Positions 50,770-58,169 of a DNA stretch of 64,000 nt are shown in pieces (within the stretch, counting starts at the first letter, position 1; each line of letters opens with the position of its first letter). The position numbers and the translations under genes are program-made. A model generated the notes under the pieces. It searched no databases and had not been told where the DNA came from. It worked only from the letters and a program-made list of their open reading frames with translations. Source of the DNA: DASWNP01 sp036399175 (GTDB lineage Bacteria > Acidobacteriota > Blastocatellia > Pyrinomonadales > Pyrinomonadaceae); assembly GCA_036399175.1 (NCBI GenBank), contig DASWNP010000002.1, positions 17,245-81,244 on the forward strand, in the 5' to 3' direction.

Positions 50770-51513
50770 TTAGTAATCGTAGGTCACGCTCTTGTCGAGC
50801 TTGCGCAGCGAGTCCTGACTGCGTGAGATGATGTCCACGACCTCTGCGGGTGAGTCGGTCAGGTGCAGGAGCTTCAGGTCGTCTTCGGAGATTTTACGCT
50901 CGGCGAGCATCACCTCCTTAATCCAGCGCAGCATCAACTCCCAGTATTGAGAGCCGAAGAGGACGACGGGGAAGTTTCTAATCTTGCGCGTCTGGATGAG
51001 TGTGAGCGACTCGAAAAGCTCGTCGAGCGTGCCGAAGCCACCGGGGAAGATAACGAAGGCTGTGCTGTATTTGACGAACATCGTCTTGCGCACGAAGAAG
51101 TATTTGAAGGTCAGCGAGCGAGTCTGGTAAGGGTTGCCCTTCTGCTCGAAGGGAAGCTCAATATTGCAGCCGATTGAGACGCCGCCCGCTTCGACCGCGC
51201 CTCGATTGGCGGCCTCCATGATGCCGGGGCCGCCGCCCGTGATGACGGCGAAACCGGCGCGCGCCAGAAGCGCAGCCGTCTCCCGCGCCGCCGCGTATTG
51301 CGGGTCGTCCTCCGCCGTGCGAGCCGAACCGAAGATGGAGACGCCGCGCGTGACGCTCGCAAGCTCGTCGAACCCTTCGACGAACTCGCCCATGATACGA
51401 AAGACGCGCCACGTATCCGTATGAATAAATTCGTCGGGCTTCGGCGACTCAAGCAACTGCTCGTCCTGAGTCACAGGCTTCGCAGAATTGCGTTTATCTT
51501 TTGTCTTAGCCAT
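50770..51513 (-). CDS. LOG-family protein (nucleotide 5'-monophosphate phosphoribohydrolase type)
   Basis: The protein is 247 residues. Signature motifs are ITGGGPGIMEAANRGA (about 92-107) and FPGGFGTLDELFESL (PGGxGTxxE, about 157-171). Bacterial LOG proteins release bases from nucleoside monophosphates (cytokinin activation in plants, PpnN-like nucleotide recycling in bacteria). The N-terminal ~30 residues are polar and extra. Confidence 0.9.
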   Translation of the reverse strand: MAKTKDKRNSAKPVTQDEQLLESPKPDEFIHTDTWRVFRIMGEFVEGFDELASVTRGVSIFGSARTAEDDPQYAAARETAALLARAGFAVITGGGPGIMEAANRGAVEAGGVSIGCNIELPFEQKGNPYQTRSLTFKYFFVRKTMFVKYSTAFVIFPGGFGTLDELFESLTLIQTRKIRNFPVVLFGSQYWELMLRWIKEVMLAERKISEDDLKLLHLTDSPAEVVDIISRSQDSLRKLDKSVTYDY

Positions 51514-51516
51514 AAA

Positions 51517-51612
51517 AGTCTGGAGTCTGAAGTCTGAAGTCTGGAGTCAGAAGTCAAAACAGAAAGCATTTGTCTCTGACTTATAGACTCCAGACTCCAG
51601 ACTTCAGACTTT
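51517..51612. repeat. Palindromic repeat, CTGGAGT-arm type (element 20)
   Basis: The arms AGTCTGGAGTCTGAAGTCTG and CAGACTCCAGACTTCAGACT pair. The apex AAAACAGAAAGCATTTGTCT is a short variant of the shared core. It fills the gap between fabI (3' end) and the LOG gene (5' end). Confidence 0.9.
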
Positions 51613-52373
51613 TAGAATGCCATGATGTTGTAGCCGCAATCGACGTGGATGACTTCGCCGGTGATGCCGGAGGACAGATGGCTGCAAAGGAAAAGGGCTG
51701 TGTTGCCGACCTCGCGCGCCTCGACGTTGCGTCGAAGCGGGGCGCGCTCGGCGTGATGCCGGAGCATCGAGCCCATGTTGCCGACGCCGCGCGCGGCGAG
51801 CGTGTTGAGAGGCCCGGCGCTGATGGCGTTGACGCGAATGTTACGCTTGCCGAGGTCGGCGGCCAGGTAGCGCGTGCTCGCTTCGAGCGCGGCCTTCGCC
51901 ACGCCCATCACGTTGTAATTCTCCACGACTTTCTCAGCGCCGTAGTAGGTCATCGAGACGATGCTGCCGCCCTCGGTCATCAGGGGTGCGGCGGCGCGTG
52001 CGAGCGCGGCGAGCGAGTAGGCGCTGATTTCGAGCGCCGTCACGAAGGCGTCGCGCGAGGTGTTGACGTATTCGCCTTCGAGCGCTTCTCGCGGCGCGAA
52101 GGCGAGACTGTGAACGAGAAAGTCGAGGCGTCCGAATCGTTCGCCGACCTGCCTGAAAGTTTCCTCAACCTCTTCGGGCTTAACCACGTCGCATTGAGCG
52201 GTGAAGGAGCCGTCCAGCTCGCGCGTCAAATCTTCGACGTTATCCCGCAGACGCTCGTTCTGATACGTGAACGCCAGACGCGCGCCCGCCTCGCTCAAAG
52301 CCTGCGCCGACGCCCACGCAATCGACCGCTTATTGGCGACGCCGAAAATGATTCCATTCTTATTCTCAAGCAT
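51612..52373 (-). CDS. fabI: Enoyl-[acyl-carrier-protein] reductase (NADH)
   Basis: The product performs the last reduction of the fatty-acid elongation cycle. The protein is 253 residues of the SDR fold. The FabI-type nucleotide site is GVANKRSIAWASAQALSEAG, the catalytic pair is in the YxxxxxxK-type motif YYGAEKVVENYNVMGVAKAA (Tyr and Lys), and VNAISAGPLNTLAARGV is the substrate loop. The gene precedes LOG on the minus strand. The start ATG 52373 is supported by the family-typical LENKNGIIFGVAN. Confidence 0.95.
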   Translation of the reverse strand: MLENKNGIIFGVANKRSIAWASAQALSEAGARLAFTYQNERLRDNVEDLTRELDGSFTAQCDVVKPEEVEETFRQVGERFGRLDFLVHSLAFAPREALEGEYVNTSRDAFVTALEISAYSLAALARAAAPLMTEGGSIVSMTYYGAEKVVENYNVMGVAKAALEASTRYLAADLGKRNIRVNAISAGPLNTLAARGVGNMGSMLRHHAERAPLRRNVEAREVGNTALFLCSHLSSGITGEVIHVDCGYNIMAF

Positions 52374-52387
52374 GCGTTAACCTCAAG

Positions 52388-52465
52388 ATTCGTAAATCGT
52401 GAATCGTAAATCGTGAATAGTTAAAACCTGTTCTTTCTATTCACGATTTACGATTCACGATTTAC
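52388..52465. repeat. Palindromic repeat, GTAAATC-arm type (element 21)
   Basis: The arms are CGTAAATCGTGAATCGTAAA and complement. The apex TTAAAACCTGTTCTTT is close to elements 2 and 9. It provides the TAA stop of the minus-strand GNAT gene. Confidence 0.9.
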
Positions 52466-53010
52466 CAGTTTATGTCTTCCGCGATGAGTGAATACAAGAC
52501 GGCGTCGTGCGCGACGCCGTGATAGAGCAGACCTTTGCGGAGGATGCCTTCACGTTGCGCTCCGGCTTTCTCGGCGACGCGCTGGCTCGCGTGGTTTTTG
52601 ACCGAGGCGACGATTTCGAGGCGCTGGAATCCGAGTTGTTCGAGGCCGAAGCGGGCGAGCAGCCGTGCGGCGGTCGTGGCTGCGCCGCGCCGGGTGGCGG
52701 CGGTTCGCACCCAGTAGCCGAGATTCGCGCTCTGGTGGATGCGGTCTATCTTGTTCAGGCCGACGGTGCCGAGAAATTTTCCGTTCGTCGTGTCGAAGAT
52801 GACGAGGCCGTAGGCGATGTCGGCCTCCCATTCCGGCTCGCGCGCGAGCACCCAGCTCTCGCTCTCTTTCATCGAATAATCGGGATGCGCCCAGGGCATC
52901 CACGGACGAAGCTCTGCCAGCGATTCGCGGACGGCTTCGTAGAGCCGAAGGGTGTCGTCCGCGCGGAAAGACCGGATGCCGAGGTCGTCTTTCGTCAGCT
53001 CGACTTTCAT
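52462..53010 (-). CDS. RimJ/RimL-type GNAT acetyltransferase
   Basis: The protein is 182 residues. RimL-like features: IRSFRADDTLRLYEAVRESL, GTVGLNKIDRIHQSANLGYW, the acetyl-CoA loop RRGAATTAARLLARF, and NHASQRVAEKAGAQREGILR. Such enzymes acetylate protein N-termini or small amines. The start ATG 53010 is chosen; an upstream in-frame start at 53046 would add 12 hydrophobic residues. Confidence 0.88.
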   Translation of the reverse strand: MKVELTKDDLGIRSFRADDTLRLYEAVRESLAELRPWMPWAHPDYSMKESESWVLAREPEWEADIAYGLVIFDTTNGKFLGTVGLNKIDRIHQSANLGYWVRTAATRRGAATTAARLLARFGLEQLGFQRLEIVASVKNHASQRVAEKAGAQREGILRKGLLYHGVAHDAVLYSLIAEDINW

Positions 53011-53100
53011 CGTTTCTGCGAAGATGAAGCTCAGGCGAAATATCAATCCGGCGCACGAACCGTTGCGGCAGGCCGCGCGCCGGAGTTTTCGCCCGAACGT

Positions 53101-54084
53101 CTATGCCGCCGCGCTCTCGGGAGTGGCGGTCATCAAACGCGCGTACTCGCCGCTCTCAACCCACTTGAGAATCTCGGAGACGCGCCAGACGGGGAAGGGA
53201 TGCGAGAGGCCGGAAGTGATGATGTCTGCCCAGAAGCGGTCGAGCGCGCGCTCGTCGTAGTTCTTCTGGAAGTCGCGCGCCTGCGCGAGAAACTGCTCGT
53301 AGTCAACCTTCGAGGCGAACGTGCCGCCGCAGAGCTTCATCATCGTGCGACCGATAACGTTTGCATCCTGCGTGACGAGGAGCGCCGCGCGGTCGCACGA
53401 AAGCTCTGCGCGTCGAGCCCATGCGAGGATGGCGGCGCGCATCGTGCCGGAGAGAAGCTGTGCGACGAGGTTGGCGACGGGCGCGGCGGCAATCGCCACG
53501 TTGGCGAGCGCTTCGAGCAGGTGCGCCGCCGTCAGGTAGAGCACGTGCTCGGCGTGGATGTGCCCGACCTCGTGCGCGATGACGGCCAGGACTTCCTCGT
53601 CCGTCAGACGTTCGAGCAGCGCCGAATGAAGCACGATGACGGGGCGCTCGACGCCGCCCGTGAAAGCGTTGACCATCGGGTTCTGCTGCACGAACAACTC
53701 CGGCATATCGACGCCGAGCGTCGTGCACGCAATCTGAAGCTTCGCGTAGAGGTCTGGACACTGCTGCGTCGTCACACGGACGGCGCTCGCCGTGAAGATG
53801 ACGCGAATGGCCGACTCGCCCGTCACGACCAGAAGCTTCTTCAAAGCCGTGTCGATACCGGGAATCGCCTTCAGCGCGGCGAGCGCGCGGCTGTCAGCCG
53901 GATGCACGTACTGGTGCTTATCAAGCTCGGCGAATTTCCTGTGCGGCTCGTCCGAGAGCGTCAGGCGGCAACGACCGCACTTGGCCTGCCCGCCCTCGGC
54001 GCGCGTCTGGTTCAACTGTCCGCAGTAGCGGCAACGCACAGCCGTCGTGCCGTTCTGATTTGAAAGGGATTCTATTTCTGACAT
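53101..54084 (-). CDS. M48-family metallopeptidase with N-terminal zinc ribbon
   Basis: The protein is 327 residues. A zinc ribbon (CRYCGQLNQ..CGRCRLTL, about 18-42) is followed by an M48/HtpX-like peptidase with HEVGHIHAEH (about 170-179) and the downstream Glu-containing ELSCDRAAL (about 228). No strong signal peptide is seen. A hydrophobic helix pair (ALANVAIAAAPVANLVAQLL) could contact the membrane. It is probably involved in membrane-protein quality control, as for HtpX. Confidence 0.88.
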   Translation of the reverse strand: MSEIESLSNQNGTTAVRCRYCGQLNQTRAEGGQAKCGRCRLTLSDEPHRKFAELDKHQYVHPADSRALAALKAIPGIDTALKKLLVVTGESAIRVIFTASAVRVTTQQCPDLYAKLQIACTTLGVDMPELFVQQNPMVNAFTGGVERPVIVLHSALLERLTDEEVLAVIAHEVGHIHAEHVLYLTAAHLLEALANVAIAAAPVANLVAQLLSGTMRAAILAWARRAELSCDRAALLVTQDANVIGRTMMKLCGGTFASKVDYEQFLAQARDFQKNYDERALDRFWADIITSGLSHPFPVWRVSEILKWVESGEYARLMTATPESAAA

Positions 54085-54197
54085 CTCCAGCTTCCTTCGA
54101 TGAATGAATCGACAAGCAACCTTCGGGGAAGACCAAACTCAAACTCTCTGCCCTCCAAGTATCAACGATTGAGCCGCGCGAGAGCAAGGAACGCGAG

Positions 54198-54319
54198 AGC
54201 AATCAGCAATCAGCTTTCAGCAGTCAGCAATCAGCAATCAGCCGGAGCTTCTCTCTAAATCAGCTTCAAGGCTTCGGGGAAAGGATTGGCTGAAAGCTGA
54301 AAGCTGACTGCTGACCGCT
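54198..54319. repeat. Palindromic repeat, CAGCAAT/CAGCTTT-arm type (element 22)
   Basis: The left arm AGCAATCAGCAATCAGCTTT plus CAGCAGTCAGC and the right arm GGCTGAAAGCTGAAAGCTGA plus CTGCTGACC pair. It lies immediately after the purH stop (minus strand). Confidence 0.85.
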
Positions 54320-55945
54320 TTAATGCTTAAAGTGACGCACTCCGGTAAACACCATCGAGAGGCCGTGCTGGTTGGCGGCTTCGACGACTTCGGCGTCGCG
54401 GAGCGAGCCGCCGGGCTGGATGACGGCGGTGATGCCGTGTCGTGCGGCTTCGTCGATGCCGTCGCGGAAAGGGAAGAAGGCGTCGGAGGCGAGGACTGAG
54501 CCGGGCAAGGGAAGCTGGGCGCGCATCGCGCCGATGCGTACCGAATCGACCCGCGACATCTGCCCTGCGCCGACGCCGACTGTCTGACCCGCGCGCGCAT
54601 AGACGATGGCGTTCGACTTGGTGTGCTTGCAGACCGTCCAGGCGAAGAGCAGGGCGGCCATCTCTTCGTCGGTCGGCTGGCGCTCGGTGACGACCTTGAG
54701 CGCGTCCGGCGTCAGCCGGTGCGCATCGCGCGTCTGCACGAGCAGTCCGCCGCCGATTCGTTTGTAGTCCAAACCCTCCGCCTCTTCCGTCACCCCGACG
54801 CGAAGGATGCGCAGGTTCTTCTTCGCACGAAACGTCTCGATAGCAGCCTCTTCATAATCGGGCGCGACGACGACCTCCGTGAAAATCTCCGTGACGGCGC
54901 GCGCCGCCTCAACGTCTACCGTCCGGTTGAAGGCGACGATGCCGCCGAAGGCCGAGACGGGGTCGGTAGCAAGCGCGCGGCGGTAAGCTTCGGCGGGCGA
55001 AGCGCCCGTGCCGACGCCCGCCGGGTTCGTGTGCTTGATGATGGCGCAGGCCGTCCGGTCGAAATCCGAGACGAGCTGCCATGCCGCGTCCGCATCGACG
55101 TAGTTGTTGAAAGACATCTCCTTGCCGGAGAGCAGCGCGGCGTGAGCGACGCCGCCCTCTTCGCCCGCGTCGTAGAGCGCGGCGTGCTGGTGCGGGTTTT
55201 CGCCGTAGCGCAGGTCGGAGATTTTTTTGAGGCTCAGGTTGAGCGAAGGCCAGAGCGCATTGTGCGGCGCGTCCTGCGCGACCAGCTCGCCGAGCTGCGC
55301 CTCGAAATCAAGCACGAAACTCTCGGGCGCGGCGTGCTGACCCAGGTAGTTATAGACGTGCGCGTCGTACTCGCAGGTGCGGCGGAAGGCTCGCCACGCG
55401 AGGGCGCTGCGCGTGGCGAGCGAGAGCGCGCCCCCCGTTCGTCGCAGCTCTTCGACGAGCGGGGCATAATCTTCCGTCAAGACGACGACGGCGACATCCC
55501 TGAAATTCTTAGCGGCTGAGCGAATCATCGCGGGGCCGCCGATGTCTATCTGCTCGACGGCTTCGGCGAGCGTCACGCCGGGGCGAACGATTGTGCGCTC
55601 GAAGGGGTAGAGATTGACGACGACCATATCAATGGGCTCGATTGAATGCTCGGCGAGCGCAGCCACGTGGGCGTCGTCGTCGCGCAGCGCAAGCAGCGCG
55701 CCGTGAATGCGCGGGTGCAAGGTCTTGACCCGCCCGTCGAGCATTTCGGGGAAGCCCGTCACGTCCGACACGTCGCGGACTTCTACGCCCGCCTCGCGCA
55801 ACGCTTGAGCCGTCCCGCCCGTGCTCAAAAGCTCGACCCCGAAACTGCCGAGAGCGCGCGCAAACTCGACGAGCCCACGCTTATCCGAAACGCTCAGCAG
55901 CGCGCGTCGAATCCGTCGGAGTCCTTCTGTTTTCTGTTCGGTCAT
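54320..55945 (-). CDS. purH: Bifunctional AICAR formyltransferase / IMP cyclohydrolase
   Basis: The product catalyses the last two steps of IMP synthesis. The protein is 541 residues, as expected. The N-terminal MGS-like IMP cyclohydrolase domain (LSVSDKRGLVEFARALGSFG, LSTGGTAQALREAG) spans residues 1-~200. The AICAR transformylase domain has DLRYGENPHQHAALYD, AIIKHTNPAGVGTG and SDAFFPFRDGIDEAARHGIT. The start ATG 55945 precedes TEQKTEGLRRIRRAL. Confidence 0.97.
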   Translation of the reverse strand: MTEQKTEGLRRIRRALLSVSDKRGLVEFARALGSFGVELLSTGGTAQALREAGVEVRDVSDVTGFPEMLDGRVKTLHPRIHGALLALRDDDAHVAALAEHSIEPIDMVVVNLYPFERTIVRPGVTLAEAVEQIDIGGPAMIRSAAKNFRDVAVVVLTEDYAPLVEELRRTGGALSLATRSALAWRAFRRTCEYDAHVYNYLGQHAAPESFVLDFEAQLGELVAQDAPHNALWPSLNLSLKKISDLRYGENPHQHAALYDAGEEGGVAHAALLSGKEMSFNNYVDADAAWQLVSDFDRTACAIIKHTNPAGVGTGASPAEAYRRALATDPVSAFGGIVAFNRTVDVEAARAVTEIFTEVVVAPDYEEAAIETFRAKKNLRILRVGVTEEAEGLDYKRIGGGLLVQTRDAHRLTPDALKVVTERQPTDEEMAALLFAWTVCKHTKSNAIVYARAGQTVGVGAGQMSRVDSVRIGAMRAQLPLPGSVLASDAFFPFRDGIDEAARHGITAVIQPGGSLRDAEVVEAANQHGLSMVFTGVRHFKH

Positions 55946-55950
55946 AAGGA

Positions 55951-56135
55951 AGCTTTCAGCCAGTCAGCAATCAGCGTTCAGCAAAAGCGTTTGAAGTGAA
56001 TCGTGAATCGGAGACGTTGACGGTCTTTATAACTCAATCAGGCTGACGGCTGAAAGCCTACAAGCTGCCTGCTGGCTGTTGGCTGCTGGCTGATTGCTGA
56101 CAAGCTGATTGCTGATTGCTAAAAGCTAATTGCTC
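55951..56135. repeat. Palindromic repeat, CAGCAAT-arm type, with embedded GTGAATC words (element 23)
   Basis: The left arm is CTTTCAGCCAGTCAGCAATC plus AGCGTTCAGC. The right part is tandem GGCTG.TGGCTGATTGCTG words. The interior holds GTGAATCGTGAATCG, the word of another repeat type. It reaches into the stop codon of the VWA gene (AGCAATTAGC). Confidence 0.8.
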
Positions 56136-57154
56136 AGCGTGTAGCTTTCGCGCAGCGTTCGTATGCGAAGCTTGCGCGTGCTTTGGCGCGTCAGGCTCAC
56201 GTCGAGCGGGCGCGGGTTGCTCGTCGCGGTTGCCGTCCGAGTCGCATAGAAGCCGAGCACGTATTGCCCCTGCAAGTCTTCGGCGATGGCGCGGAAGACG
56301 TTTGAGAGGTCGGGCTGCGCCTGCGGGTCGAGCGAGGCGCGCGCATCGCCGACGGTGAAAAACTGTCCGCCCGTATCGCGCGCGAGGTCGCGGAAGCCTT
56401 TGGCGGTCGGGCGCGGGCGGAGCGCGCCGTCGCTCGCCATGAAAAGCGGCAGGTGTACGACGTAGATGGAGACGCCGCTCTGCTGCGCTTCGCGGACGAC
56501 CGAAGCGGCGCGCGTCGTGCTCGCGTTGTCGAGCCCGTCGCTGATGAGAATGACGATGCGGCGCTCGCCCCTATCGTCTCCGAGCGTTCGGTAGCTGCGG
56601 ACGGCTGCGAGCGCGGCGTCGAAAATCGCCGTCCGGCGGTTGGGCGCGAGCGGAAGTAGAAACGCCTGTCGAGCTTTCTCTTCGTCTACGGTGAAGGCAA
56701 CGACCGTCTCGGGCTGTTCCCAGAATCGAACGACGGAGACGCGCGAGCCTTTGCCGAAGCGTTGGAGGAGGGCGAGGGCTGTCTCGCGCTGGCGTGTGAT
56801 GGTGTCGCGCGTGCTCCCAGATGCGTCGAGCAGGAAGGTGAGCGCGACGCGCTCGGTTCCGGCGGCGAAGTAGGAGATTTCGACCGTAGAGCCCGCGTCG
56901 CGCAACCGGAAGTCGTCGCGCGCGAGACCCTGCACGCGGCGTCCGCGCGCGTCCGTCACGTAGAGCGGCACGGCGACGAGGTTCGTCTCGACGCGGACGA
57001 CTTCTTCCGCCTGTGCATCCGCCGCCTGCGCTTGAGCATCAGAAGAGCTTGCGGCGAACGAGCAGAGAACGACGAAGAGCAGACCTGACAGGGTAGAGTG
57101 AGCGGTGGGCGACCGGAAGTGTCGCCGGGGGAAGATTGAGCTTCGGAGTGTCAT
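56126..57154 (-). CDS. Exported VWA-domain protein (acidobacterial VWFA-related type)
   Basis: The protein is 342 residues. A signal segment (GLLFVVLCSFAASSSDAQAQ) and a short N-terminal region (VRVETNLVAVPLYVTDARGR) precede a von Willebrand A domain (about 95-300). Its MIDAS motif is LLDASGSTRDT (DxSGS) with Thr/Asp partners downstream. It ends with a beta-rich segment (YVLGFYATRTATATSNPRPL). It is secreted or periplasmic and metal-binding; partners are unknown. It starts 10 nt after the small membrane peptide on the same strand. Confidence 0.85.
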   Translation of the reverse strand: MTLRSSIFPRRHFRSPTAHSTLSGLLFVVLCSFAASSSDAQAQAADAQAEEVVRVETNLVAVPLYVTDARGRRVQGLARDDFRLRDAGSTVEISYFAAGTERVALTFLLDASGSTRDTITRQRETALALLQRFGKGSRVSVVRFWEQPETVVAFTVDEEKARQAFLLPLAPNRRTAIFDAALAAVRSYRTLGDDRGERRIVILISDGLDNASTTRAASVVREAQQSGVSIYVVHLPLFMASDGALRPRPTAKGFRDLARDTGGQFFTVGDARASLDPQAQPDLSNVFRAIAEDLQGQYVLGFYATRTATATSNPRPLDVSLTRQSTRKLRIRTLRESYTLSN

Positions 57155-57164
57155 TCGGACGAGC

Positions 57165-57242
57165 TTAGAACAGGAAGCGTCCGAAAAGCAGAATGCTCAA
57201 GATGACGGCAATCGTGATGATGATGATTTTAACGAGACTCAC
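57165..57242 (-). CDS. 25-residue single-pass membrane peptide
   Basis: GTG at 57242 has GAGG 8 nt upstream. It opens a frame of 25 codons that reads SLVKIIIITIAVILSILLF followed by GRFLF and TAA (57167-57165). Almost the whole peptide is one hydrophobic helix. It is followed after 10 nt by the VWA gene, so the two are probably co-translated. I do not recognise a family; it is too short for most gene finders. Confidence 0.5.
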   Translation of the reverse strand: MSLVKIIIITIAVILSILLFGRFLF

Positions 57243-57493
57243 AGCCGAATCCTCAAGGGGCAGCGCGCCTTTGGAAATCAACGGCGCTCAAGCGAGGCTG
57301 ACATTCTATCGACGCTTTGCGAGAACTGTCAACGCCGCCCTCGGAAGCGTCCCCGTCGATTTCCCCCACATTTGGAAGATATTACGCCCCGACGACCCGA
57401 GCAGTTCCCGTTTTCTGACTCGAACGGCGTTCGCCCTTCGATGACTCGGCTTGCCGCGCGCGGTCGGCTTCGACGCGAAAGGGGCGCGGATGT

Positions 57494-57499
57494 TATAAT
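57494..57499 (+). promoter_or_regulatory. Extended -10 promoter (TGTTATAAT)
   Basis: The plus strand reads GATGTTATAATCGCG about 55 nt before the small His/Cys protein. The same TGTTATAAT form occurs upstream of hflX. Confidence 0.5.
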
Positions 57500-57554
57500 C
57501 GCGTCAAATTCAAAAGACCAACCCGTTCAAGAGTTTTAGGTTGAGATTCACGGA

Positions 57555-57944
57555 TTGAGATTCAGCAGTCAGGAGAAGGATAGAAAGAGCGGCCGAGCCT
57601 CGCGCTTGTTGGCGCTCGCGCTGCTCTTCGTCTTCGCGCACGCCTTCGTCGTCAGCGCGACGCACTTTCACCGCGCCGGCGGAGCGAGCGCCGACGCGCA
57701 GACAAGTTTCACTCAGAGGGCGAGTCTCGATACGCAGACGCGCGCCGAGACGGACGCCGCGAGCGGTCACGCGCAATGTCTTCTCTGCCGCTTGCAGCGC
57801 AGCCTCACGGCAGACCTCGACCGCCAAAGCTTCGTCCCCGCGCCGCCCTCGCGGAAGCTCTCCGACATCAAGGCTGTCTCGACAGTAGCTCCCCTGAGCA
57901 ATGCTTATCTGGCTCCCGCCGGACGCGCGCCGCCCGTCGCCTGA
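57555..57944 (+). CDS. Small exported His/Cys-rich protein upstream of a TonB receptor (DUF2946-like)
   Basis: The protein is 129 residues. A basic N-terminus and one hydrophobic signal (LLALALLFVFAHAFVVSA) precede ATHFHRAGG, GHAQCLLCRLQ, potential metal ligands, and a disordered C-terminus. Such small His/Cys proteins often precede TonB-dependent metal receptors, and this one is followed 225 nt later by such a receptor. The TTG start is uncertain, and the family assignment is tentative. Confidence 0.55.
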   Translation: MRFSSQEKDRKSGRASRLLALALLFVFAHAFVVSATHFHRAGGASADAQTSFTQRASLDTQTRAETDAASGHAQCLLCRLQRSLTADLDRQSFVPAPPSRKLSDIKAVSTVAPLSNAYLAPAGRAPPVA

Positions 57945-58169
57945 AAACCTCTCGAAGACGGGCAGACTCCAAACGACAAACAGGCTCTTCTGCGTCAGTC
58001 TCGCTTTAGCCGTTCGCGCTGCGGACGGCAGACCAGCGAGGCGGACGCAACGCTTCGACGAAGCCAGACCGGCGTCTGTCCGCGACGAGAGTTGTCTGCC
58101 ACCCGAACGCGCGTTTAGCAAGCATTTCATCCGGCGTCGATTCATAAAGCATTCAAAAGGAGTTTTACA

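Noticed and set aside
52507..54063. 518-codon plus-strand open frame across the GNAT and M48 genes
   Set aside because: It spans two convincing minus-strand genes and the gap between them. The composition is typical of antisense frames.
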